Below, piece after piece: positions 21,139-29,441 of a DNA stretch of 64,000 nucleotides. The position numbers were made by a program, and so were the translations under genes. This stretch comes from a bacterium (lineage in GTDB: Bacteria; Bacillota; Bacilli; Lactobacillales; Streptococcaceae), in the NCBI GenBank assembly GCA_905221035.1, contig CAJNBP010000002.1:62001-126000 (forward strand), read 5' to 3'. The first letter of the stretch is position 1. The number at the start of each line of letters is the position of its first letter. Below the pieces are notes generated by a model. It was given only the letters and a program-made list of their open reading frames with translations. It was not told the DNA's origin and did not search any database.

Positions 21139-21802
21139 CTTTTAAAATATACCCAACACTACGCAAGGTTTGCAAATTCTCTGCAAAAGTGGTTCCTTTT
21201 AATTTCTTACGGACTTTTGAAACATAGACTTCAACAACCGAAATCGTTGTATCACTATCAAATCCCCATAGACGGTCAAAAATCTGAGTCTTCGGCAAAA
21301 TCACATTTTGATTTTGAAGGAAATAAACTAGTAAATCAAATTCTTTCCCCAGCAATTCGACGGGAGTATCTTCAACTTTAACGGTATTGGTTGACAGATT
21401 AACCACAATATTTCCATAAGTCAAGGTGTTTTCATTAAACTTACCTGAACGTTTGAGAAGGGCCTGAATCCGCATTTTGAGTTCTTCTAGGTAAAAAGGT
21501 TTAGTCAGATAATCATCTGCTCCCAATTCAAATCCATGTCCCTTGTCATCCAAACTTTCCTTGGCAGTCATGATCAGAACCGGGGTCGTAATTCCTTTTT
21601 CACGCAATTCTTTCAAGACTTGGAAACCATTTTTTTCTGGCAACATCAAATCCAGCAAAATCAAGTCATAGACGCCACTCTCAGCTTCGTAGAGACCTTC
21701 TTCTCCATCAAATACCTGCATGACATCCGCAAAATCGTCTAAAAAGTCAAATACTGAATTTGACAGGCCTAAGTCATCCTCAACTAATAAGATTTTTATC
21801 AT
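21128..21802 (-). CDS. ciaR: Response regulator CiaR
   Basis: CiaR is an OmpR-type DNA-binding regulator activated by CiaH; its known regulon includes csRNAs, htrA and the dlt genes. The 224 residues comprise a receiver domain ([10 protein letters not shown] start, phospho-acceptor Asp in [15 protein letters not shown] near residue 51, Lys in PFYLEELK) and a winged-helix domain (from ~125; [23 protein letters not shown]). The ATG at 21802 follows GGAGG, and this length equals known CiaR; the longer in-frame N-terminus is leader sequence. The csRNA genes are not in this window. Confidence 0.97.
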   Translation of the reverse strand: MIKILLVEDDLGLSNSVFDFLDDFADVMQVFDGEEGLYEAESGVYDLILLDLMLPEKNGFQVLKELREKGITTPVLIMTAKESLDDKGHGFELGADDYLTKPFYLEELKMRIQALLKRSGKFNENTLTYGNIVVNLSTNTVKVEDTPVELLGKEFDLLVYFLQNQNVILPKTQIFDRLWGFDSDTTISVVEVYVSKVRKKLKGTTFAENLQTLRSVGYILKDVQ

Positions 21803-21826
21803 GAGAAATTCCTCCTTATTAAGACC

Positions 21827-21835
21827 ATTATACCA
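21827..21835 (-). promoter_or_regulatory. ciaRH promoter (extended -10)
   Basis: TGGTATAAT on the minus strand, 24 bases before the ciaR ATG. Upstream, TTTAAGGCAAATTTGG keeps one good half (TTTAAG) of the CiaR consensus TTTAAG-N5-TTTAAG and a poor second half, which could allow weak autoregulation. Confidence 0.5.
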
Positions 21836-21845
21836 AATTTGCCTT

Positions 21846-21893
21846 AAAAAAAACTCAACTCTCTGCATTTTAAATGAGATAGCTGAGTTTTAT
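21846..21893 (-). terminator. Terminator between pepN and ciaR
   Basis: AAAACTCAGCTATCTCATTT pairs imperfectly with AAATGCAGAGAGTTGAGTTT, followed by a T-run on the minus strand. It separates pepN from the ciaRH promoter. Confidence 0.7.
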
Positions 21894-21909
21894 TTTTATT
21901 TAGTTTTAA

Positions 21910-24456
21910 TTAGTTAGTTCCGTATTGAAGAACAACTGCTTCCACTGCAGTTTTTTCGCGGTTAATCAAGTCAACACGCGCTGCAATTTCCTTGATTCCC
22001 ATACCGATGTTGCGGCTAAGAGCAAGATCAGAAAGTTGTGGCTCAAAGAATTCCTTGTATTCCGTCAAGCGTTGTTCTGTCTTAAATACGTGAGCAGGAA
22101 GGATAACAAAGCTATCAAAGCTCATATCTCCTCCAAGAGCTGCCTTGATCCAAGCCCAGTTTTCACGAGCCCAATACCATGCTGTTTCCTGAGTTGCTTG
22201 ATGGTTTAAGAACTGGAAGTACCAAGCAGACAGGTCTTGTGGTTTGACCACAAATTTGTCCTTCCAAGAAGCAATCAAGGTTTGGATATTATCCACATCT
22301 TTACTATAGGCAAGAGCAGCTGCCAACTGACGTTTAAAGACAGCATCTGTTGCGTGCGTATAAGTATCAAGATAAAGTGCTAACAAGTCTTTAGTCTCAT
22401 GATGTTTCATCTCATTAATCAGGACTTGTGAGCGAATAGCTGCTGGGAGTCCTGCAAGATTCTCCTTGTGAGCTGCGAAGATTTGGCTAGCGGCTTGACT
22501 AGCTTCTGCATCATTTGAGCGAATCATCATAGAAATGGCTAACTGACGAACCAATTCATCCTCATCTGATTCTCCATCTTTAGCTTCGAAACCAAGACGG
22601 TCATAGTTGTGACGAGCCAATTTAGCAACCAATACTTTGAAGGCTGTTTCAGCTTCTGTTCCTTCATCAATAAAGCGCTCAAGGGCAGAAATCACTTGAG
22701 AAACAGCTGAAACCACAAGGTAAGACTCTTCCTTAGCAAGTTTATCAAGGACTGGAAGCAAGTCTGCATAAGAAATGTGCCCTGCTTCAGCAAGCAAGCG
22801 ACGTTCTTGGACGATTTGCAGTTTGCTTGTATTATCAAGATCAACTAGGTCAGCAAGAACAGCATCTAACAAGTCTCCTTGGTAGTCTGTAATATAGTGG
22901 GCTGTATTTTCAGTGTTGAGACGAAGAGCTCCTTTGTTTTCAGCAAGAAGAGCTGCGTAGCCAGGGATTTCGAGACTTTCAGTTTCAAGTGTATCTGGCA
23001 AGCCTTTCCAGTTGCTGTTGAGTGGCACTACCCAGAGGCGATTCTTGTCTTCGTGCTCACCGACAAAGAATTGTTTTTGTGAAATCTTCAAGATATCATT
23101 TTCAACTTTGACAGTAAGAACTGGGTAACCAGGTTGTTCCAACCAAGAATCCATGAAGGCTGCGACATCACGTCCTGACGCTTGACCAAGGGCATCCCAA
23201 AGGTCACGACCAATTGTATTGCTGTACTGATGTTTTTCAAAGTAGGCATGCAAGCCTTTAGCGAAATCAGCATCTCCTAACCAACGACGAAGCATGTGCA
23301 TAAGACGGCTTCCTTTGGCATAGACGATAGCACCATCAAAGAGCGTATTGATTTCATCTGGGTGTTTGACTTCAACGTGAACAGACTGCACACCATCAGT
23401 AGCATCACGCTTCAAGGCAGACGGAACACCACCTGTTTGGAAATCTTCAAAGATATTCCAGCTTGGTTCAATAGCATCCACACAGACGTACTCCATCATG
23501 TTAGCAAAGCTTTCATTGAGCCAAAGGTCATCCCACCATTTCATAGTAACAAGGTTACCAAACCATTGGTGAGCCAATTCATGGGCCACAACAAGGGCAA
23601 CTTGTTGACGGCTAGCAAATGTTGAGTTCTCATCCACAACCAAGTAAACTTCACGGTAGGTCACAAGACCCCAGTTTTCCATAGCACCTGATGAAAAGTC
23701 AGGAAGGGCGATATGGAGAGATTGAGGGATTGGGTACTTGACTCCGTAGTAATCTTCGTAAAACTCGATTGAACGAACGGCGATGTCCAGTGAGAAATCA
23801 AGATTAGATAGTGGGTGGGCTTTGGTTGAGTAGACACCTACGAGGGTACCGTTTTTCGTTTTAGCGGTCACACCTTGCAAATCACCAGCAACAAAGGCCA
23901 ACAAGTAAGAAGACATGCGAGGTGTTGTCTCAAACTTCCAGATACCTGTTTCCTTGCGGTTTTCAACATCGATTTCTGGCATGTTTGACAAGGCCACTTC
24001 ACCTTCTGCTTGGTCAAAACGTAGAGAGAGGTCAAAAGTCGCTTTGGCTTCAGGCTCATCCACACATGGGAAGGCTTCGCGCGCAAAATGACTCTCAAAC
24101 TGAGTAGACAAGACTTCCTTCTTGACTCCATCAACTGTGTAGTATGAAGGGTAAATCCCTGTCATGTTGTCTGTGATTTTACCTGAAAAGGCAAGAACTA
24201 ATTTAACTTGACCAGCCTCAGCCAATTTGATATGAAGGGCTTCATTTTCATGATCAACTGTAAACGGACAAGCCTGACCTGCAACTTCTACAGAAGCGAT
24301 TTCCAAATCTTTTTGATGAAGGGAAATACGGTCACTCTGTGCTTGACCAGTAATGGTCACCTTCCCAGAAAACGTCTTGGTCTCACGACTCAAGTCTAAA
24401 AATAAATCATAGTGTTCAGGAACAAATTGCTTAATAAAATGTTCAACTGCTTGCAT
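21910..24456 (-). CDS. pepN: Aminopeptidase N (M1 family, lysyl aminopeptidase)
   Basis: A cytosolic zinc metallopeptidase that removes N-terminal residues from peptides, important for using imported oligopeptides. The 848 residues show the M1 exopeptidase motif GAMENWGLVTYRE near 258 and the zinc site HELAHQWFGN near 290, with the third ligand Glu in NESFANMMEYVC about 19 residues on. An alpha-helical C-terminal ERAP1-like domain follows. Its position directly before ciaRH is the pneumococcal arrangement. It ends in a terminator, so read-through into ciaR should be limited. Confidence 0.97.
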   Translation of the reverse strand: MQAVEHFIKQFVPEHYDLFLDLSRETKTFSGKVTITGQAQSDRISLHQKDLEIASVEVAGQACPFTVDHENEALHIKLAEAGQVKLVLAFSGKITDNMTGIYPSYYTVDGVKKEVLSTQFESHFAREAFPCVDEPEAKATFDLSLRFDQAEGEVALSNMPEIDVENRKETGIWKFETTPRMSSYLLAFVAGDLQGVTAKTKNGTLVGVYSTKAHPLSNLDFSLDIAVRSIEFYEDYYGVKYPIPQSLHIALPDFSSGAMENWGLVTYREVYLVVDENSTFASRQQVALVVAHELAHQWFGNLVTMKWWDDLWLNESFANMMEYVCVDAIEPSWNIFEDFQTGGVPSALKRDATDGVQSVHVEVKHPDEINTLFDGAIVYAKGSRLMHMLRRWLGDADFAKGLHAYFEKHQYSNTIGRDLWDALGQASGRDVAAFMDSWLEQPGYPVLTVKVENDILKISQKQFFVGEHEDKNRLWVVPLNSNWKGLPDTLETESLEIPGYAALLAENKGALRLNTENTAHYITDYQGDLLDAVLADLVDLDNTSKLQIVQERRLLAEAGHISYADLLPVLDKLAKEESYLVVSAVSQVISALERFIDEGTEAETAFKVLVAKLARHNYDRLGFEAKDGESDEDELVRQLAISMMIRSNDAEASQAASQIFAAHKENLAGLPAAIRSQVLINEMKHHETKDLLALYLDTYTHATDAVFKRQLAAALAYSKDVDNIQTLIASWKDKFVVKPQDLSAWYFQFLNHQATQETAWYWARENWAWIKAALGGDMSFDSFVILPAHVFKTEQRLTEYKEFFEPQLSDLALSRNIGMGIKEIAARVDLINREKTAVEAVVLQYGTN

Positions 24457-24577
24457 AGTTTTCTCCTATCTAAGTTTAAGAGCTAGGGCTCTTCTTCAAA
24501 CAAACTTATTATATCATGTTTTGCCTAAGAAAAAAGGATTGGACGGTAATTTCCAAAACTTTCTTCCTTCTAAGAGT

Positions 24578-25018
24578 CTACAGAGGGTAGACCTTGCGAA
24601 ATTCTTCTAAAACAACCTTGCTGTCAGATGTAAAAGTCAGTCCAGCCTCCCTCATCCACTCGGTGAAAAAGTCTTCATGAACCTGGCGCCAATAGGCTAA
24701 AGATTTGTCTCCCTCACCTTCCTTAAAGGCATGGTCAGCAGAAACTTGATTGAAAGGCTGAACGGAAACCTTGGTAATTTCGACAATGCAGACAGCCTGA
24801 TTTTGACTATCTAAAATGACATCGAAGGTCCCTTTTTGTGGAAGAGGTTCGTCTTCTAGGGCGTAGAGGTCGTAGGCTGAAGCCGTTGCTGTCTTTTCGC
24901 CTCTTAGTACTAAATCTGCCAAGAAATCCGCTTCCACTCCAAAAGCCCAAGCATCTATCTCATCTCCAATCGAGGGATTGATTTGCTTATATGCATTCCA
25001 CATTTCTTGCGGTGTCAT
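24578..25018 (-). CDS. ASCH domain protein
   Basis: A 146-residue ASCH-domain protein. ASCH folds resemble PUA domains and are thought to bind RNA or modified nucleosides; some (YqfB) hydrolyse N4-acetylcytidine. The motif G-E-K-T-A-T-A-S-A-Y near residue 40 and DVILDSQNQAVCIVEIT near 65 are typical, and the tail carries FRKVYPL. It begins 28 bases after the SDR gene and is probably the last gene of the DUF2829-SDR-ASCH operon. Substrate not determinable. Confidence 0.85.
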   Translation of the reverse strand: MTPQEMWNAYKQINPSIGDEIDAWAFGVEADFLADLVLRGEKTATASAYDLYALEDEPLPQKGTFDVILDSQNQAVCIVEITKVSVQPFNQVSADHAFKEGEGDKSLAYWRQVHEDFFTEWMREAGLTFTSDSKVVLEEFRKVYPL

Positions 25019-25046
25019 AGGTTGCTCCTTTTATTTAAACTATATC

Positions 25047-25745
25047 CTACTTCAAAGACCAGCCACCATCAATAGTCAATATTTGTCCTTGCATGGCGCT
25101 CGCTTTCCCACTTGCTAAGAAAAGGCTGATCTCTGCTACTTCCTCTGGATCAATCCAGCGCTTGATTGGTGTTTCACTAGCCACCCAGTCAGCCAAGCCA
25201 CCTGGTTCAAAGTCTGCAGCGGTCATACCCGTCTTGACGGCTCCTGGAGCGATCCCAAAGACCTGAATCCCAGCTTCAGCATAGTCTAAAGCCAACTGCT
25301 TGGTGAAGCCAGCCAAGGCATGCTTAGATGAAGTATAGGCGTGACCACCTCCACCAGCTAGGCTCGAAGCTATGGAGCACATATTGATAATGATTCCTTT
25401 TTTATTCTCCAGCATTTGTGTCAAATAATAACGAGTCAACTCAACAGGAGTCACGTAGTTAATTTCAAAAATTTCTTGAATTTCCTGCGCTGTTTGTTCC
25501 AACAGTGGTTTGTAATCATCCAAAACGCCAGCAGTATTGCACAAAACATCCACCTGAGGGCACCAGTCAAAAATAGGCTCCAAGTCCAAGGTCAAATCTC
25601 TCTGTAAAAAGTGAAAATCACCCTCTAAGAGTGGATTTTCACCTTGGTCAACTCCATAAACTTGATAGCCATTCTCTAAAAAGAGGCGAGCTTGAGCCAA
25701 ACCAATCCCTGAACTAACGCCTGTAATGAGTACACGTTTAGTCAT
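25047..25745 (-). CDS. Short-chain dehydrogenase/reductase
   Basis: A 232-residue classical SDR with the cofactor motif ITGVSSGIGLAQ near residue 7, NTAGVLDD near 70, the catalytic Ser in MCSIASSL near 123 and catalytic Y-T-S-S-K near 137. The C-terminus (ILTIDGGWSLK) matches FabG-like 3-oxoacyl-ACP reductases. It is not part of the fab cluster, so the substrate is unknown. Its first 8 bases overlap the end of the DUF2829 gene, showing tight coupling. Confidence 0.87.
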   Translation of the reverse strand: MTKRVLITGVSSGIGLAQARLFLENGYQVYGVDQGENPLLEGDFHFLQRDLTLDLEPIFDWCPQVDVLCNTAGVLDDYKPLLEQTAQEIQEIFEINYVTPVELTRYYLTQMLENKKGIIINMCSIASSLAGGGGHAYTSSKHALAGFTKQLALDYAEAGIQVFGIAPGAVKTGMTAADFEPGGLADWVASETPIKRWIDPEEVAEISLFLASGKASAMQGQILTIDGGWSLK

Positions 25746-25974
25746 GCACTTCTACCCAATCTGTCGCCAAAACATCACAAGGTGTCGGGCTCCACATGGA
25801 AAAACCTTCCCCTTCTCCAGATACGTTGATTAGGAAATAAGGTGTCACTTCAAGTGCAACCCCATTTTGTTCGATAGTATCAAAAAGTTGGACATAGTTT
25901 TCCGCCCCTCCCCAACCAGTACGTACATATTTTTTCTTAGCCTTTAAGCCAGGCAGGATTTCTTCAAAAGTCAT
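25738..25974 (-). CDS. DUF2829 family protein (Tad2-like fold)
   Basis: A 78-residue protein of the DUF2829 type: MTFEEILPGLKAKKKYVRTG at the start (family pattern F-x-x-A/I-L-x-x-L-K-x-G-x-x-V-x-R-x-G-W) and WSPTPCDVLATDWVEV at the end (W-x-P-x-x-x-D-x-L-A-x-D-W). Phage members of this family include the anti-Thoeris protein Tad2, which sequesters cyclic ADP-ribose-like signals; chromosomal members have no assigned role. It is the first gene of an operon with the SDR and ASCH genes. GGAG precedes the ATG. Confidence 0.78.
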   Translation of the reverse strand: MTFEEILPGLKAKKKYVRTGWGGAENYVQLFDTIEQNGVALEVTPYFLINVSGEGEGFSMWSPTPCDVLATDWVEVHD

Positions 25975-26015
25975 GTTATTCTCCTTTAATTCTACATTCT
26001 TCTTTTAATTATAAC

Positions 26016-26044
26016 AAAAAACCGCTTTGCAACGGCTTTTTGAC
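26016..26044 (-). terminator. Repeated terminator, copy 1
   Basis: Minus-strand hairpin AAAAAGCCG-ttgcaaag-CGGTTTTTT downstream of the broken coiled-coil gene. Nearly identical copies lie at 26967-26996 and 28142-28170. Confidence 0.75.
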
Positions 26045-26085
26045 TGTATATTAGTTAAATAAACTAATAGCTATCCAATTTTTAA

Positions 26086-26901
26086 TTATTTAAGTTCAAT
26101 CAGTTTATTATAAATTTTTTCAGTTAACTCTTTCTGCTGTGTTCCTGTTAAATAATGTGAAGTACGAATTAAAACTGTTCCATAAACATAGTGCGAACCA
26201 GGATTTAAAGCAGTACCATCAAATGCGCTAATATATGTGTTGCATTTCTCAGCTTCTTCTTTTGTCTTATACACCTCTACATTTCCACCAGCATCATTTC
26301 CTTTCTGAACAATATCAGATCCCTCTACTGAATGTGTAACTTGATTGTCAACAAAATATACAGACGCTTTATACCCACCTTGTTTATTCAATTTATTATT
26401 TGGATCGTTATTTTCAGTAACAGACTGTACGCCTGTAATTGAAGAAATTTCTTTGAGTCTTTCTTCAACAAAAGTATTAGATGGATTTGTAATTTGTTTT
26501 AGCTGAAGAATACTATTTTGATAAAGAGTCTGTTTGTCAGATAAATTCTTTTTTGTTTCACTATAGTCTAATGGTTTACTTAATTCTTCTATTTGTTCCT
26601 CAATATTAGCAGTCGCTTTCTCCATTTCTGGTACCTTACGAAGTGAATTTTGACTATCTTCAATTGCTTTTTTTAATTCTTCTAATTTTTTTGAATCCAA
26701 TGGCTCTTCGCCAATTTCAATTACCTTCTCAGCCTCAGCTATTTACTCTTCAACCTCTTTATTTTTGTCTTTTAAATCTCTAACTGTATCTTCAAACTTA
26801 GTTACAGCAGCCCTGTAGGGGACATAAGATAAAAAATAATATCCCAAACCAGAAATTCCTACAATAAGACACATTGACAATATAATTATTTTTTTCTTCA
26901 T
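26086..26901 (-). pseudogene. Membrane-anchored coiled-coil protein, interrupted by one stop codon
   Basis: From the ATG at 26901 the frame encodes MKKKIIILSMCLIVGISG (a membrane anchor or uncleaved signal), then a Lys/Glu-rich coiled-coil region. Codon 53 is TAA (26743-26745). The same frame then runs open for 219 more codons with coiled-coil sequence (EELKKAIEDSQNSLRKVPEM and onward) and a globular C-terminus with GGNVEVYKTKEEAEKC and GSHYVYGTVLIRTSHYL. The downstream part alone has only a TTG start without a ribosome-binding site, so the simplest reading is a nonsense mutation in a ~271-residue protein. Family not recognised. It sits between two copies of the repeated terminator. Confidence 0.75.
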
Positions 26902-26966
26902 TTTAATCTCCAAAAAATATTTAATATCTTCATAATTCTACTATATTATTACCCCAAAACAAGCAA

Positions 26967-26996
26967 CAAAAAACCGCTTTGCAACGGCTTTTTGAC
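26967..26996 (-). terminator. Repeated terminator, copy 2
   Basis: Same hairpin as at 26016-26044, here following the nuclease lipoprotein gene on the minus strand. Confidence 0.75.
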
Positions 26997-27030
26997 AATG
27001 ATTTATTCTATTCTTCCATCATTTACATGA

Positions 27031-28062
27031 TTACCAAGTTAATCCAGCTGCTTTAATTTCTTTCTTAGAGGCATACTTGCCATTTGGTTTATGCCATCTT
27101 CCTCTGGAATCTTTGAAATAACCACCTGAATTTGCTGCTTGCGTGTTTGATTCCTGACTCTCTTCCTTTTCTTGTTCTGCTTGACGAGCCTTTTCTTCCT
27201 CTTCTTTCGCCTTCTTCTCAGCTTCTGCTTTTTCTTCCGCCTCTTTCTTAGCTTTTGCCTCTTCTTCCTTCTTAGCCTTTTCTTTTTCTTCTTTTACCTT
27301 AGCATCTTCAACTAGATTTTTAGCAGTGCCGTCCAAATAGTTAATTTCTGCATTAGCCGAAACATTATCTAAAATGACATGCGTCACAGAATACTTATCC
27401 ACCTTTTCCTTACTGCTACCCAACTTAATTTCTAGGAGCTTACCATTTTCATCAATGCCTACATATTGCAACTCAATCTGTCTAGGAATAAGCTCATTAT
27501 TTTGATAACTTGGCGTCACCTTGTAATCAAGATAGTAGTTTGGATGATTAGCGAGCCATGAATCCAACCGATTTTCATAGTAAAGTATACTACTCTGGTT
27601 ATGTTCATCCGTTCCAGAATAGTTTCCAGCATTGAGCCAGTTAGTCATAGGAACTAAATTTCTCTTTTCGTCATTCAAACCGCTAAATTGGTAACCAATT
27701 AAATGACCTCTACTCATCAACCAAGCTTCTTCCCGGCCATCTCCGTAAAAGAATTTATAGTTGTGCCACCCTACTGGATCATAGGTCAATTTTGAATCTC
27801 TTTTCTCAGTTGGCTCATCACTATCCTTTATCTGAATATGAGCACCCGTCGCACGATTTTTAGAATCCAGTTCTCCAAGTTCAAGCTGTTTTTCACTTTT
27901 AAACGGCAATAGACCAGCTTCTTTAAACAACTTTTCATCAAACTTAGCTTGTTTTTGTTCCACTTTTGCTTCTGAAACTTTTGTCTCTTTCTTATGACCA
28001 GAACAAGCCGCCAAAGTAAAGACTGATAAAAAGGCTAGACTCGCATAAACCAACTTCTTCAT
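27031..28062 (-). CDS. Secreted DNA/RNA non-specific endonuclease-like lipoprotein
   Basis: The N-terminus is a lipoprotein signal ending in the lipobox LAAC-S near residue 19. Residues ~40-230 resemble the beta-beta-alpha metal nuclease family (EndA, streptodornase): the catalytic His lies in SRGHLIGYQFSG and the probable metal-binding Asn in NWLNAGNYSG. Then comes a ~65-residue Lys/Glu/Ala coiled-coil stretch and a C-terminal module GGYFKDSRGRWHKPNGKY plus ASKKEIKAAGLTW. I start at 28062 because AAGG sits 9 bases upstream; the ATG at 28071 abuts that sequence. It may degrade extracellular DNA, but it is distinct from competence EndA by its lipobox and tail. Confidence 0.82.
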   Translation of the reverse strand: MKKLVYASLAFLSVFTLAACSGHKKETKVSEAKVEQKQAKFDEKLFKEAGLLPFKSEKQLELGELDSKNRATGAHIQIKDSDEPTEKRDSKLTYDPVGWHNYKFFYGDGREEAWLMSRGHLIGYQFSGLNDEKRNLVPMTNWLNAGNYSGTDEHNQSSILYYENRLDSWLANHPNYYLDYKVTPSYQNNELIPRQIELQYVGIDENGKLLEIKLGSSKEKVDKYSVTHVILDNVSANAEINYLDGTAKNLVEDAKVKEEKEKAKKEEEAKAKKEAEEKAEAEKKAKEEEEKARQAEQEKEESQESNTQAANSGGYFKDSRGRWHKPNGKYASKKEIKAAGLTW

Positions 28063-28141
28063 ATTTAACATCCTTACGCATTTTTATTCCATTTTACTAT
28101 AATATATCAAAACAATCAATCGTATCATATATCATTATTGT

Positions 28142-28170
28142 CAAAAACCGCTTTGCAACGGCTTTTTGAC
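28142..28170 (-). terminator. Repeated terminator, copy 3
   Basis: Same hairpin as at 26016 and 26967, overlapping by one base the stop codon of the 28170-28985 membrane protein gene. Confidence 0.75.
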
Positions 28171-28985
28171 TATATTTCACTCCATTTTATCTTCTTAAAC
28201 CCACGGCACAAGAGAAAAATGCCAATAAAGAGAACAGCTAAAGGAATGATTTTTGTGAAGAAAACATGTGAAATGCCCATCCACTCATAGTAACGGAGCA
28301 GAGAACCTACAACAAGATGGGCAACAATCATACTGACAAATGGACGAAAAATAGGTTCTTTCCAATTCCAAATACTGATGACTAGGGAAATCGTAAAGAC
28401 AGACAAACTATCCCAGGGAGCCGGAAGATTTAAGACACCTTCTTGTATGAAACTTCCCATTCCTACATATCCTAGAACGACTAGCAGGACAAGAATCCCA
28501 ACGACAATATAAGTGCCAATTTTCATCTTAGGAGAATCTTGGACTAGCCCCCAACGTAAGATTGTGGCTACAAGTCCAAATCCAATCAGAAAAAGAAGCA
28601 GTTGCCCTAAAAATGTGAGCAAATTAACTGTTAAGAGAGGGCCTTTCGAAAAATCGCCTAGTAGTTGATAATAACGTAATACCGCTAGGACCAGAATTGG
28701 TGTCAAAAGGGACTCCTTGATAGAACTACGTGGCGCTTCCTTGAGTATCTCTTTCATTATTTTTTTAGGATTCTTACCTAGATAATCCTCTGCACTCATG
28801 CCATCTCGTTCTGCTTCTGAGAAATCTAACATCATCAAATAGATCTGCTCTCTGAGATAGTCCTCATCATAGAGAAATCCAGCAAGATTAAAACTATCCC
28901 ACAGTTCCTCAAAATACTGCCGATTCTCCTCAGAAAACTCATGCAACAAAGCGCTTGTTTCTTCATAATACTTCATTTTCTTCAT
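28170..28985 (-). CDS. Integral membrane protein paired with a PadR regulator
   Basis: A 271-residue protein with a soluble, acidic ~90-residue N-terminal part (MKKMKYYEETSALLHEFSEE) and then six or more hydrophobic segments from about residue 95. This arrangement resembles DUF1129/DUF1048-type proteins, which commonly accompany PadR regulators in Firmicutes. Function unknown; an envelope-stress or transport role is only inferred from such pairs. It begins 3 bases after the PadR stop codon with GGGG before the ATG, so both are translated from one mRNA. Confidence 0.8.
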   Translation of the reverse strand: MKKMKYYEETSALLHEFSEENRQYFEELWDSFNLAGFLYDEDYLREQIYLMMLDFSEAERDGMSAEDYLGKNPKKIMKEILKEAPRSSIKESLLTPILVLAVLRYYQLLGDFSKGPLLTVNLLTFLGQLLLFLIGFGLVATILRWGLVQDSPKMKIGTYIVVGILVLLVVLGYVGMGSFIQEGVLNLPAPWDSLSVFTISLVISIWNWKEPIFRPFVSMIVAHLVVGSLLRYYEWMGISHVFFTKIIPLAVLFIGIFLLCRGFKKIKWSEI

Positions 28986-28988
28986 GGT

Positions 28989-29309
28989 TTACCCCCCATT
29001 CTTAATCCCTTCTACTTTTTGACTCAAATCATCCCATTGTTGCCAAAAGACTGAGACACGCTCTTCTCCTTCTTTCGTTAACGAAAAATACTTCCGATCT
29101 GGACCATCTGGCGACGGACGCATATCGCCTCTAATCCATTGATTTTTTTCTAACTTTTGCAACAAAGGATAAATAGTTCCTGGAACGATAGTATCAAATC
29201 CAGCCTCTCGCAAAGTCTGAACCAACTCATAACCATATCGCTCTTTTTGACCAATCATATCCAAGACACAACCTTCAAGAACACCTTTTAATAGTTGAGT
29301 TTCCTTCAT
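28989..29309 (-). CDS. PadR family transcriptional regulator
   Basis: A 106-residue winged-helix regulator of the PadR/PadR-s1 class. It shows the typical start LLKGVLEGCVLDMIG, the recognition segment YGYELVQTLREAG near 27, PGTIYPLLQKLEKNQWI near 43 and the wing PDRKYFSLTKEGEER near 68. Such regulators usually repress their own operon, here with the downstream membrane protein. ACTAGT motifs flank the promoter (29342-29347 and 29376-29381) and are candidates for its operator. Confidence 0.88.
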   Translation of the reverse strand: MKETQLLKGVLEGCVLDMIGQKERYGYELVQTLREAGFDTIVPGTIYPLLQKLEKNQWIRGDMRPSPDGPDRKYFSLTKEGEERVSVFWQQWDDLSQKVEGIKNGG

Positions 29310-29359
29310 CCTTTCCCCCTTCTATCTATTTTGTAATACCTACTAGTAGCTTCATCTAT

Positions 29360-29388
29360 AATATACCACTTCCACACTAGTTTGTAAA
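29360..29388 (-). promoter_or_regulatory. Promoter of the padR operon with flanking ACTAGT sites
   Basis: TTTACA (29383-29388), 17 bases, TATATT (29360-29365) preceded by TGG. ACTAGT occurs in the spacer (29376-29381) and again just past the start region (29342-29347). Confidence 0.55.
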
Positions 29389-29403
29389 GCATAATAGTTA
29401 AAT

Positions 29404-29436
29404 AAAAAAACAGAACTAGCATGAACTAGTCCTGTC
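29404..29436 (-). terminator. Terminator after metG
   Basis: CAGGACTAG-ttcatg-CTAGTTCTG stem followed by seven T residues on the minus strand. Confidence 0.8.
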
Positions 29437-29441
29437 TATTT

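Noticed and set aside
26016..28170. Short CRISPR array from three copies of a 28-base repeat
   Set aside because: Copies are about 0.9-1.2 kb apart, each directly after a gene, and form U-tailed hairpins: terminators, not CRISPR repeats.
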